Source: Lachnospiraceae bacterium (GTDB taxonomy: Bacteria > Bacillota_A > Clostridia > Lachnospirales > Lachnospiraceae). From it: 10,648 bases of DNA. Of the stretch, positions 1 to 7,038 are shown piece after piece. Position numbers and translations under genes: made by a program. The DNA is taken from the NCBI GenBank assembly GCA_017542725.1, contig JAFXWR010000173.1:1-10648 (forward strand). The letters run 5' to 3'. Below the pieces are notes generated by a model. It did no database searches. It was not told the DNA's origin and saw only the letters and a list, made by a program, of their open reading frames with translations. The stretch's first letter is position 1; each line of letters starts with the position of its first letter.

Positions 1-141
1 AATTTTGTTAAACTCGAAACTATATATTTGATAATGGTGTATAGTAAAAATGAGCAAGAAGATATTTCAGAAGAAGATAAAAAAGATTTTAAGAAGTTAA
101 TTATTGAATTAGAAGAAGAGGTAAAGAAAAATCATGAGTAA
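1..141 (+). CDS. RelE/HigB-like toxin, 3' end only
   Basis: Frame 1 is open from the window edge to TAA at 139-141 and gives the last 46 residues of a protein whose start lies outside the window. The fragment reads as a hydrophobic strand with the motif IYLIMVYSKNEQEDIS, followed by a charged helix rich in Lys and Glu. This pattern (a 'LLVYAKNEKEDL'-like strand followed by a 'KKxxKKLIxEL' helix) is typical of the C-terminus of RelE/ParE-superfamily toxins of the HigB type, which cleave mRNA at the ribosome. The stop overlaps the start of the following helix-turn-helix gene by 8 bases, the toxin-first arrangement known for higBA-like pairs. The identification rests on the C-terminal pattern plus the neighbour; catalytic residues cannot be judged from this fragment. 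Confidence 0.72.
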   Translation, partial: NFVKLETIYLIMVYSKNEQEDISEEDKKDFKKLIIELEEEVKKNHE

Positions 142-445
142 AATGGGTGAAGAAATTAAACAAGGGCTTAGAGAAGCAATTGAAGATGCAAAAAAACATA
201 ACTTAAAAAGGAACTATATCTATATTGAGCCAGTAAAAAAATATACACCTAAAGAAGTTAAACAAATTCGTAATAAAATTGGATTAACGCAAAAACTATT
301 TGCGAGTTTCTTAGGAGTTTCTAATAAGACTATAGAGGCATGGGAAGAAGGATTAAATACACCATCTGGTGTAGCAAGTAGAATGCTAACAATAATTGAA
401 AAAGATAAAAATGCATTAAAGAGTTATCCATTTGTCGTAGCGTAA
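134..445 (+). CDS. HigA-like helix-turn-helix antitoxin
   Basis: This 103-residue protein has a charged N-terminal part (about 1-35) and an Xre/Cro-type helix-turn-helix at about 39-75. The order TPKEVKQIRNKIGLTQKLFA, then GVSNKTIEAWEEG and NTPSG is the usual signature of HigA/NadS-type antitoxins. It overlaps the toxin end by 8 bases, so the two are translationally coupled. By family knowledge the protein would neutralise the toxin and repress its own promoter, which lies outside the window. The start at 134 is chosen because of the overlap and a GAGG at 118-121; Met at 143 is a possible alternative. An intrinsic terminator follows about 40 bases after the stop, which fits a two-gene toxin-antitoxin operon. 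Confidence 0.85.
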   Translation: MSKMGEEIKQGLREAIEDAKKHNLKRNYIYIEPVKKYTPKEVKQIRNKIGLTQKLFASFLGVSNKTIEAWEEGLNTPSGVASRMLTIIEKDKNALKSYPFVVA

Positions 446-487
446 GGATAATATATAAATTAAGAAAAGTGGTGAGCTATAATGCAG

Positions 488-511
488 GCGGAGAGAAATC
501 TTCGCTTTTTT
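488..511 (+). terminator. Intrinsic terminator downstream of the toxin-antitoxin pair
   Basis: A 7-bp stem (GCGGAGA paired with TCTTCGC, including one G-U pair) closes a GAAA tetraloop and is followed directly by six T residues at 506-511. This is a compact Rho-independent terminator. It probably ends the toxin-antitoxin transcript. It could alternatively be the attenuating terminator that type III systems carry between antitoxin RNA and toxin, because a ribosome site and short ORF follow 7 bases later. Confidence 0.75.
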
Positions 512-525
512 GGTAACGGAGAAAG

Positions 526-558
526 ATGATAAAGTTTTATGATGTTGATGAAAAATAA
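526..558 (+). pseudogene. Possible ToxN/AbiQ-type toxin remnant (10 codons)
   Basis: A ribosome site (GGAG at 518-521) sits 4 bases before an ATG that opens a 10-codon reading frame, MIKFYDVDEK, closed by TAA. The peptide resembles the N-terminus of ToxN/AbiQ-family type III endoribonuclease toxins, which often begin M-x-K-F-Y-x-(V/I)-(D/S). The upstream short terminator also matches the toxI-terminator-toxN layout. No toxin body follows, so if the match is real the gene has been deleted down to its first codons. The assignment is from memory of the family and ten residues only; chance resemblance is quite possible. Confidence 0.25.
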
Positions 559-715
559 ATTAAAGAATAAAATAAAAATGGTCAAGGAGGCAGCTTTAAA
601 AGAATTAGATCACATGGATTTACATATTTCAATTAATGATGATTTGAAAGATCTAATTTATAATGCATTAATGGACAAATATGAGAGCGTTGAAAGAGAA
701 AGTAAGCAAATATAA
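548..715 (+). CDS. Unrecognised 55-residue ORF or gene fragment
   Basis: An open frame of 55 codons runs from ATG 548 to TAA 713-715 and overlaps the start of the next gene by 35 bases in another frame. It encodes a Lys-rich start followed by an amphipathic, helix-like segment with acidic and hydrophobic residues (DDLKDLIYNALMDKYE) and has no membrane segment. I do not recognise a family. It may be the 3' remnant of a deleted gene, or a small protein whose translation feeds the downstream glycosyltransferase, which lacks a clear ribosome site of its own. There is no good ribosome site in front of 548 either; ATG 578 is another possible start. Confidence 0.3.
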   Translation: MKNKLKNKIKMVKEAALKELDHMDLHISINDDLKDLIYNALMDKYESVERESKQI

Positions 716-2294
716 GTTAATTTCATGTCTAATTATCGCACTTGGCATACTTCTACGATTACTTTTTATTGGAAGATTCCCAGTCGGCCTTAACTGTGAC
801 GAGGCATCTACATCATATGATGCATATGCAATATTAAACACACTCTGCGATAGAAATGGTAACATCTTACCAGTTTATCCACTAGCCTGGGGTAGCGGTC
901 AGAGCGCACTTTATATGTATTTGAGTATACCATTTATAAAGTTGCTCGGGTTGAATATTTTTGCGACAAGACTTCCAATGGTTATCATCTCATCAATAAG
1001 CTTAATTGTATTTTATAAGATGCTAGACCTTATAGATGAAGATAAGAAAAATAAATTATTCAATGTTTTTGCATTACTCTTTTTTGTTTTAAATCCATGG
1101 CATATAATGAAGAGTAGGTGGGGACTGGACTGCAATATCTTGCCTGACATGATTCTTTTTTCTGTGTATTTTTTACTTAGATTTATTTATGAAAAGAAAG
1201 AAAGATATTTCTATATAGGATTTGTTTTACTTGCCGTGTCAGCTTATAGTTATATAGTTGCAGTGCCAGGAATCACATTATTTTGTATATTGTTTTATAT
1301 TTATGGAATCAAGAACAAAATTATTTCATTTAAGAATATATTTATAACATTTGCAATAGTCTTGCTAATTGATTGGCCACTTATCTTATTTATAATTATA
1401 AATATCTTTAAACTTGGAGATATAAATTTGCCATTTATGTCAATTTCAATGCTCAGAGTTAATAGAATGAGTGAAGAATCAATTATTGCGAATTCAAACT
1501 TATTTGTTTCAGTTATAAATAACTTTGTGGAGACTTTAAAGCTTCTCGTCATCCAAGTCGACCCTTGCTATTGGAATAGAGTCATAGGAAGTGGAATTTA
1601 TTATTTGTTTTCTTTCCCAATACTTGTTATCGGTATAATAAGTTTTGCTATAAATAAAAAATCAAAAGCTGATATGATTTTTATGATGTGGCTGATATCA
1701 AGTATTGTGATAGTGTGCATGATTAAGGATGTCAATATCAATCATCTTAACTACATGATAATCCCATTGATATATTTTATATTGAAAGGTTTTGAGTTTT
1801 TATTTTGTAAAAAGATTTTATTAATCGTATCGTTTATAATGCTTGTCACAAGCTTTGGCCTTTTTGCTTATAAGTATGTAGATATAAATTTAAAAAAAGA
1901 AAATAATATATTGATTTTAGGTGTTAATGATGATAAATATGATAATTTTAATAATGAATTAGAAGAGCCGATACTATATGCTGATAAGTTAGATGCTAGT
2001 GAAGTCCATATGTTTGGAGTATCTGCAGAACCATATATATATGTATTATATTACACGAAGGCTGACCCTAAGTTATACATTGAAACCAAGGAACTCATTG
2101 ATGAAGAAGAAGCTTACAATAATGTAAAAGTATTTGATAAGTGGGTTTTTGAATGGGAAATGAGTAGCGATATGATAGAAGAGGATGCTAACATCGCCTA
2201 CATCTTGCCAAGGGAATTGGGTCAGTATTTTGATAGTTCTGATTTTAATATTAAGTATTTTAAAAAATATGTTGTAATACAATATAATTCGTAA
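681..2294 (+). CDS. GT-C/PMT-like membrane glycosyltransferase
   Basis: The 537-residue polytopic membrane protein starts with a short basic tail and a first helix (about 12-30). The extracytoplasmic loop carries the acidic pair D40-E41 within NCDEASTSYDAYA, the position of the catalytic acid in GT-C enzymes (PMT, ArnT, GT39-like). It continues with DRNGN, WGSGQSALYMYLSIPF and the helix LNIFATRLP, a block I recognise from Firmicute lipid-carrier-dependent glycosyltransferases. About ten membrane helices extend to roughly residue 400, followed by a soluble C-terminal region of about 130 residues, probably outside the membrane. Such enzymes transfer sugars from polyprenyl-phosphate donors to cell-envelope polymers or proteins; the substrate here is unknown. 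An in-frame stop at 669 rules out an earlier start. No ribosome site is evident before 681. Confidence 0.82.
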   Translation: MRALKEKVSKYKLISCLIIALGILLRLLFIGRFPVGLNCDEASTSYDAYAILNTLCDRNGNILPVYPLAWGSGQSALYMYLSIPFIKLLGLNIFATRLPMVIISSISLIVFYKMLDLIDEDKKNKLFNVFALLFFVLNPWHIMKSRWGLDCNILPDMILFSVYFLLRFIYEKKERYFYIGFVLLAVSAYSYIVAVPGITLFCILFYIYGIKNKIISFKNIFITFAIVLLIDWPLILFIIINIFKLGDINLPFMSISMLRVNRMSEESIIANSNLFVSVINNFVETLKLLVIQVDPCYWNRVIGSGIYYLFSFPILVIGIISFAINKKSKADMIFMMWLISSIVIVCMIKDVNINHLNYMIIPLIYFILKGFEFLFCKKILLIVSFIMLVTSFGLFAYKYVDINLKKENNILILGVNDDKYDNFNNELEEPILYADKLDASEVHMFGVSAEPYIYVLYYTKADPKLYIETKELIDEEEAYNNVKVFDKWVFEWEMSSDMIEEDANIAYILPRELGQYFDSSDFNIKYFKKYVVIQYNS

Positions 2295-2302
2295 GGACAG
2301 AA

Positions 2303-2357
2303 TGCAGGGGCAAAGATTACGAGCCTTCAATTTGTAGGTGACGCCATTTTGTCGTCA
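2303..2357 (+). repeat. Palindromic GTAGGGGCGA-type repeat, two degenerate units
   Basis: The gap between the two glycosyltransferase genes holds a unit beginning TGCAGGGGCAAA and ending CGAGCC (about 2303-2325). A second unit begins TTGTAGGTGACG (from 2331) and closes with the stem TGACG/CGTCA (2339-2343 with 2353-2357). They resemble the better conserved copies at 3735, 3768, 8034 and 10336. No T-run follows, so the hairpin is not a good terminator. The ribosome site AGAGGA (2363-2368) of the next gene comes directly afterwards. Confidence 0.65.
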
Positions 2358-2376
2358 TGAATAGAGGAAATAATAT

Positions 2377-5346
2377 ATGAAAAAGAAAAAAAGTAAATTA
2401 AACAAATCAAACAAATTAAATTTACCAACAATTATAATATTTGCATTGGGAATATTTGCAAGACTCATGGCGTGCATACTTGCTAAGCCAGATATTTATC
2501 AACACGATGTAAAAGGTTTAGATGGTTTGTATGGTCACCTCGATTATGCTGTCTACATCTTTAAAAACTGGAGATTGGCAGATACAAACTACTATGAGTT
2601 TGCTCAGCCACCTGTAAATGCTACATTGCAAGCACTATGCATGAAGATAGTATCACTCTTTAAAGATTTTGGTGATGATTATATACAACTTTATTCTTAC
2701 TGTAAGATACTTACTTTTATATACTCGGTTTTAACTTTAATTATTATCTATAAAATAATAAAAGAGTTTGACCTTCCTAAGATAGCAAGTAGCATTTTTC
2801 TTGCTATCATGGCACTTTACCCAGGTCTTATAGTTATGACTACTCAGTATAGTAATGATTGCCTTTCATATTTGTTCTTTTACTTGTCATTGTACCTTGG
2901 TATAAGATGGGCAAAAACAAAAAAACTATCAACCATCATATGCCTTGCGCTATCAATTGGTTTTGGTATGCTTACGAAGGTGTCAGTAGGACTTATAGCA
3001 TTTATTGTTGGACCTATGATGCTTATAATATGGATCAAATCTCTAACTGCAAATAAGAAGGGTCTGCAAACTTATGATGTAAAACCAAGCATTACAGTTC
3101 AACTTATCATATTTGCATTAATTGTGTTTCCGCTTGGACTTTCATATTCTATAAGAAATTATGTAGTTTTTGGTCAAGGCTTTGGAGAGATATCGGATGT
3201 AGTTAAGGGTTCGGTCTTTGATATGACACTTAGAAACTTTACTTTTGCAGAGAGATATCTGACTTTTGCATTTAGCAAACTATATGATGGCAGATATGAC
3301 ATCTTCCACGATTGGACAGAGTATAATATTTGGGTTGACTTGGTTAAGACATCTGCCTTCGATGAATTCCAATTCAGATTTGATAGCATATATCCGGCTC
3401 TCTATGTAGTGTGGTTCTTAAACATAGTGTATTGGTTCATAGGAACTATATCTATAATTTATAATACGATTGTGATGCTATTGAGAAAATTCAGAGGACC
3501 TGAAAATGTAAGAAACTTGAGAAATATTTCGCTCATGCTATACTTCCTTGCATTCATCGCATTTTTATCATTTAACTTAAAATATCCAAATTCTCCAAAT
3601 TCAAACTGGAGATATGTAGCATATATTACTTTTGGACTTGCGGGAAGCATAATTTGCATGTTCCTCAATATTTTTGTATATCGTGATGTTGTAGGCACTC
3701 GTAAAACTCGCACCTACAACCCTGCGCCTAAAAATGTAGGGGCGAAGCTTGCGAGCCCTCAAAAGCCTGTAGGGGCGAAACAGTTCACTGGACTGTCTCG
3801 CACTTGCGGAGCCCTCAAGCCTCGAATCGTACTATTAATTGTGGTTGCAGTCAACCTATTCCTATTTTCATCCGTCTCTCCAATCCACAGCATCATGAAC
3901 ATGCAGTACAACGAATGGTTATATTACTTAATTGGAAAGGGAATGACGAGAGGCATGGTTCCATACCTTGAACTTCTTGACCACAAAGGACCATATTTAT
4001 TTTTCTTCTTTGCACTTGCAAATGTTATAGAGTTTAAACATATAAGTTTTTATCTAGTCGCACTTGCATTTTATTATATTATTGCACTATTTTCGTATAA
4101 GATCACTTATCTAACACTGAGTTTTGTTACAGACTTTGATGAGAAGAAGAAAACTATATTTAGCTTTATTTCTGGATTTATCATTTACTTTATCAGTTCA
4201 AGTTATTATTTGAGTTTTGGAACTATAAGTGCAGAAGTATTTATAATTGCACTTATGCTTGTTGCATATTACATATTTATAAAATATTTGTTTAGTGGCG
4301 AAGTCACACATCGTGTGAAATATTCACTCATCTATGGGGCACTAGCAGGTGTCGCATTCTTTATAAAAGCAAATGGAATATTAGGATTTGTTCCAATTGC
4401 AATTACTCTATTGATTATACTTATTAGAGGAAGAGAAGTTAGCAACTTGCTACAAAATATTTTATTTGGATTCATAGGATTTGTAATTTCGCTTTTGCCT
4501 GCTATAATCTATTGTATAGTTACTGATAGCTTAGCTGAAATGATTGAAGGTGCATTTGTTATCAACTTCTTATATACAGGCACGGGACTTCCATCGCTTG
4601 ATTCACTATCACTCTCATTTATTGAAACTATAATGGAATTTAAAGAGTTTGTGCTTATATGTATCTTAAGTGTACCAGCATTCTATTATATAATTAAAAA
4701 TTTTGATAAAGAAACAAAGACGAATGCGATGACATTTTATATTTTATCACTTGCAATTAATATTTATTCAGTGTTTATGTCTGTGAGACCTTATACGAAT
4801 TATTTGAATTATTTGTTATTTTATATCATACCGATTGTTATCTTTTTTGAAATATTGCTTGATAATATATTTGCGTTGAAGTCAAAGACATTTACTGTTG
4901 TATCGGTGGTAGTTTTACTTTTCATAAATTTATTATCATATAGTTTTATTACTGAATTGTCTAATTTAAATGGATATGCTCAAGAAAGATTAGCAAGTCA
5001 AGTTATGAAAGTATATAAGGGATCAGATGGCGCGAAGAATAAACCAAAGATGTTAGTTATAGGTTATGCACCATATCTTTATGAAGCATTTGGTGTTTTG
5101 CCAAATGAACAACATTTCGCTACTCCTGTAGTGTCAAGAAAAAAATATGGAGAGCCATATAATGCTATTATACGAAGGATAGAGAGAGGTAACGAAGAAC
5201 TTATCATAGTTGCATTTGAACGAAGCATGAAAAATGATGAAGAGTTTAAGTCAAAAGTTTATTCGGCTCTTGAAAATGGTTACGAAAAAATTGGAGATGC
5301 AAGTGCTGTAGGAACAAAAGCAGAAATCTATAGGAAGGTGGGCTAA
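2377..5346 (+). CDS. Double GT-C membrane glycosyltransferase, apparently a repeat-joined fusion
   Basis: The 989-residue membrane protein starts 8 bases after AGAGGA. Residues 1-437 form one GT-C-like module: a first helix at about 16-36, a loop with D44, H54 and D56, the motif FAQPPVNA (about 75-82) as in PMT/GT39-like enzymes, then multiple helices. Residues 484-989 form a second module that restarts with a membrane helix (about 484-500). It carries QYNEW (510-514), GKGMTRGMVPY (520-530) and DHKGP (535-539), a signature seen in GT39-like Firmicute proteins, then about ten helices and a soluble tail of roughly 110 residues. The two halves are joined by residues 438-483, a linker encoded entirely by GC-rich palindromic repeats, unlike the rest of the gene. 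The usual length for either family is about 450-600 residues, so this is about twice normal. In the second module the usual acidic position in the first loop reads N-E. Probable role is envelope glycan assembly; whether both halves are active is unknown. Confidence 0.8.
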   Translation: MKKKKSKLNKSNKLNLPTIIIFALGIFARLMACILAKPDIYQHDVKGLDGLYGHLDYAVYIFKNWRLADTNYYEFAQPPVNATLQALCMKIVSLFKDFGDDYIQLYSYCKILTFIYSVLTLIIIYKIIKEFDLPKIASSIFLAIMALYPGLIVMTTQYSNDCLSYLFFYLSLYLGIRWAKTKKLSTIICLALSIGFGMLTKVSVGLIAFIVGPMMLIIWIKSLTANKKGLQTYDVKPSITVQLIIFALIVFPLGLSYSIRNYVVFGQGFGEISDVVKGSVFDMTLRNFTFAERYLTFAFSKLYDGRYDIFHDWTEYNIWVDLVKTSAFDEFQFRFDSIYPALYVVWFLNIVYWFIGTISIIYNTIVMLLRKFRGPENVRNLRNISLMLYFLAFIAFLSFNLKYPNSPNSNWRYVAYITFGLAGSIICMFLNIFVYRDVVGTRKTRTYNPAPKNVGAKLASPQKPVGAKQFTGLSRTCGALKPRIVLLIVVAVNLFLFSSVSPIHSIMNMQYNEWLYYLIGKGMTRGMVPYLELLDHKGPYLFFFFALANVIEFKHISFYLVALAFYYIIALFSYKITYLTLSFVTDFDEKKKTIFSFISGFIIYFISSSYYLSFGTISAEVFIIALMLVAYYIFIKYLFSGEVTHRVKYSLIYGALAGVAFFIKANGILGFVPIAITLLIILIRGREVSNLLQNILFGFIGFVISLLPAIIYCIVTDSLAEMIEGAFVINFLYTGTGLPSLDSLSLSFIETIMEFKEFVLICILSVPAFYYIIKNFDKETKTNAMTFYILSLAINIYSVFMSVRPYTNYLNYLLFYIIPIVIFFEILLDNIFALKSKTFTVVSVVVLLFINLLSYSFITELSNLNGYAQERLASQVMKVYKGSDGAKNKPKMLVIGYAPYLYEAFGVLPNEQHFATPVVSRKKYGEPYNAIIRRIERGNEELIIVAFERSMKNDEEFKSKVYSALENGYEKIGDASAVGTKAEIYRKVG
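3688..3720 (+). repeat. Complete palindromic element inside the glycosyltransferase gene
   Basis: This 33-base element has near-perfect inverted ends, GTTGTAGG at the left and CCTACAAC at the right, with a further arm pair ACTCGT/ACTCGC-like in the middle. Its length is exactly 11 codons and it starts on a codon boundary, adding residues 438-448. It appears to be a self-complementary version of the same family as the adjacent TGTAGGGGCGA units and opens the repeat-coded linker. Confidence 0.7.
3735..3758 (+). repeat. GTAGGGGCGA hairpin repeat, in frame in the fusion linker
   Basis: The best consensus-like unit: it begins TGTAGGGGCGAA, has the self-complementary centre AAGCTT, and ends GCGAGCCC, so GGGC and GCCC can pair at the base. 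It is read in the V-G-A-K frame (GTA GGG GCG AAG) and encodes residues about 454-460. It lies between two other units in the linker of the double glycosyltransferase. Confidence 0.8.
3768..3814 (+). repeat. Long GTAGGGGCGA hairpin repeat, in frame in the fusion linker
   Basis: This unit begins TGTAGGGGCGAA like its neighbour but contains a longer stem-loop at 3775-3801. GCGA pairs with TCGC, and after one mismatch ACAGTTC pairs with GGACTGT around a 3-base loop. The unit ends GCGGAGCCC. It is again read V-G-A-K, the same frame as the preceding unit, and leads into the first helix of the second glycosyltransferase module. Confidence 0.78.
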
Positions 5347-5348
5347 TT

Positions 5349-5894
5349 ATGTTGAATGATAAATCAGAAACATTAAAAACAATTATACGAGACATTCTAA
5401 TTTTTTATCTTATGAGTTTCGTTTTAGTTTTGGTAACTAAAATAGTTTTCGCATTTATAAATGGAGACGAAATTTTAGAAGTTAGCATGCTTACATTTAG
5501 ATCATATTTGCTGGGAACTGTAACCACAGAAGAAAAAGTATTTTCTATGGTGGTGGACAACATAGGAATATTTGCAGTTCATTTTACATTGTTTTTCGCA
5601 CTTTTGCTTTACTATTTTATATTGACATCAGATATGAGTGAAGTTACTAAAGTAGTTGTATCACTTGTTTCTCTTGTTATTGGTATTGTTTCTATTATAT
5701 TCATGAGAGAGAGATTCATATTCTGTATACCATTTGCGCTAGCGCTTTGTGGTATTTTATACATACTTACAAGAGTACTTGATGGCAAACTCAATATAGA
5801 TAGCAAATTTTTTGTGATATTTAACCGCATATTTGTAGTGCTGGTTTCAGTTGTAGGTATTGCATTGGTTGTCAAACCATACATTTTTGAATAA
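5349..5894 (+). CDS. Small polytopic membrane protein, function unknown
   Basis: The 181-residue protein begins two bases after the preceding stop, with a purine-rich ribosome site (AGGAAGGTGGG, 5332-5342) inside the end of the upstream gene, so the two are translationally coupled. It has about five hydrophobic segments, at roughly 14-34, 66-90, 97-116, 122-139 and 156-176, with short loops and few charged residues. No catalytic motif or family signature is visible. Its position as the last gene of the glycosyltransferase block suggests an envelope function, possibly an accessory protein to the upstream enzymes, but this is context only. A promoter for the next gene begins about 20 bases after its stop. 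Confidence 0.72.
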   Translation: MLNDKSETLKTIIRDILIFYLMSFVLVLVTKIVFAFINGDEILEVSMLTFRSYLLGTVTTEEKVFSMVVDNIGIFAVHFTLFFALLLYYFILTSDMSEVTKVVVSLVSLVIGIVSIIFMRERFIFCIPFALALCGILYILTRVLDGKLNIDSKFFVIFNRIFVVLVSVVGIALVVKPYIFE

Positions 5895-5915
5895 TGAAGT
5901 AAGACCTTATAATAT

Positions 5916-5944
5916 TTGCTAAAATACTAAAATTTTTGTATAAT
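5916..5944 (+). promoter_or_regulatory. Vegetative (sigma-A type) promoter
   Basis: TTGCTA (5916-5921) and TATAAT (5939-5944) are separated by 17 bases in an A/T-rich stretch. The -10 box is perfect and the -35 box matches TTGACA at four of six positions. Transcription would start near 5951 and leave a leader of about 25 bases before the ATG at 5975. It separates the envelope block from the SH3b gene and may also drive yhaM and the ruv genes. Confidence 0.75.
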
Positions 5945-5974
5945 ATATTCAGTTAATAAAGAATGGAGGCTCAT

Positions 5975-6967
5975 ATGGCCAATAAAAATAGAATTCAAGA
6001 AGCTTTAGGTGAAGCGAGAGAACATTTAATTCTCGGAAAGTATAATGAAGCCATGATGCTTATGGCTCAGATTACTATGGATATGATTGAGCATCTTACT
6101 GACGAAGCACTTATAGTATCAAAAGGCTATGAGGAGGATTTGAAAACTCTACGTGCAAATGGAATCATTGCAGATGACACTGCACATAATTTTGAGACAC
6201 TTATAATAAGTGGAGTTCAAGCTCATAATGGTGTAGACATACCAAAGGAGCATGCTGAGCAAGCACTTCAAGTTCTTACAAATGAATTAGATGTTATATT
6301 TAAAAATGAAGATATAAGTCCAGCATTTTCTGAAAATTTAGAAGAAAAATCAAAGTTCAATGCAAACACAGAAAAGCCAGTATTTGAATATGATGAAGAT
6401 GAAGAACCATATCCTGGAGATTTTAGTAAAGATATGACAGTTGAAGGCTCTACACCAGCGTTTATGCAAAAAGGTGTCGACGACGGTGACTTTAGAAAAA
6501 AAGAGCGTATGAGAGCACAAATGCTTGAAAGCGAAAGAAAAAAAGTTGGACGAAAAAAATCAAAGCTCATTGCAATTTTGATCCCTATTGTTTTAATTTT
6601 GTTGATTGTGTTTGTAGTTCGTGGAATGTTCTTTAGCGGAAAGCAAGTAGTGAGAGTGCAAGAGACTACTGCGCCAATAGTGGAGACAACTGAGCCAGAA
6701 ACTATGGAGACAGAACCAACTACACCACCACTTCCACCAGAAGCAGGATACTATGATGTAACGGGTGATCTTGTCAAGATTAGAGATGCAGCAACCACTG
6801 AAGGTTCTAAGGTACTTGGCACAGTAAGCCGTGGTGGAAAAGTTCAAGTCAAATCATTCTATAATTCAGATTGGGCAGTAATATTGTTTGAAGGAAAGGA
6901 CGCCTACATATCAAGAAGATATATTAAAAAGGACGAATCCCTTTCTCCAGTCTTCGAAGAACAATAA
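5975..6967 (+). CDS. Membrane-anchored protein with HEPN/DUF4145-like domain and SH3b domain
   Basis: The start is placed at ATG 5975 (330 residues) because GGAGG at 5965-5969 lies 5 bases before it; the ATG at 5963 overlaps this ribosome site. Residues about 1-108 form a helical region resembling DUF4145/HEPN-like proteins (LGKYNEAMMLMAQITMDMIEHL, DLKTLRANGIIADDT, ISGVQAHNG). Residues 110-190 are an acidic, then strongly basic linker. A single membrane helix spans about 198-216, preceded by a run of Lys and Arg, so the N-terminal part should be inside the cell. A Thr/Pro/Glu-rich stalk (228-256) then leads to an SH3b domain at about 260-319, with the typical NxRxxP-like strand here as VKIRDAATTEGSKVLGTV and the end WAVILFEGKDAYISRRYI. 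SH3b domains commonly bind peptidoglycan. The protein has its own promoter. A role linking wall state to an internal helical domain is inference. Confidence 0.78.
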   Translation: MANKNRIQEALGEAREHLILGKYNEAMMLMAQITMDMIEHLTDEALIVSKGYEEDLKTLRANGIIADDTAHNFETLIISGVQAHNGVDIPKEHAEQALQVLTNELDVIFKNEDISPAFSENLEEKSKFNANTEKPVFEYDEDEEPYPGDFSKDMTVEGSTPAFMQKGVDDGDFRKKERMRAQMLESERKKVGRKKSKLIAILIPIVLILLIVFVVRGMFFSGKQVVRVQETTAPIVETTEPETMETEPTTPPLPPEAGYYDVTGDLVKIRDAATTEGSKVLGTVSRGGKVQVKSFYNSDWAVILFEGKDAYISRRYIKKDESLSPVFEEQ

Positions 6968-6970
6968 TAT

Positions 6971-7014
6971 GTATGGGCGGAGCCCGCAGTAGTGGTCGAC
7001 ATCCTGTCGGCCAC
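6971..7014 (+). repeat. Intergenic palindromic repeat before yhaM
   Basis: Two adjacent hairpins occupy most of this gap: GGGC-GGA-GCCC (6975-6985) and a 9-bp stem GTGGTCGAC/GTCGGCCAC with loop ATCCT (6992-7014, with one G-T pair). The 'cgga-gccc' half resembles the end of the unit at 3768-3814. There is no T-run behind the second hairpin (AATTTATAAA), so it is a weak terminator at best. The yhaM ribosome site follows at about 7025-7032. Confidence 0.6.
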
Positions 7015-7038
7015 AATTTATAAAAGAGAGGAATCAAA

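Noticed and set aside
478..483. Perfect TATAAT before the hairpin at 488
   Set aside because: No -35-like box lies 16-18 bases upstream (the place reads ATAAAT), and a transcript starting near 490 would begin inside the terminator stem.
584..590. Strong AAGGAGG ribosome site
   Set aside because: The next in-frame ATG is 23 bases away (614), too far for normal initiation, so it is probably coding sequence by chance.
3840..3910. Independent start for the second glycosyltransferase module (GTG 3841, ATG 3895 or 3901)
   Set aside because: No Shine-Dalgarno sequence stands before any of these codons and the frame is continuous through the linker, so a single fused product is preferred.
6992..7014. 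Hairpin after the SH3b gene as a Rho-independent terminator
   Set aside because: The stem is good but no T-run follows; it fits better as a repeat-family hairpin.
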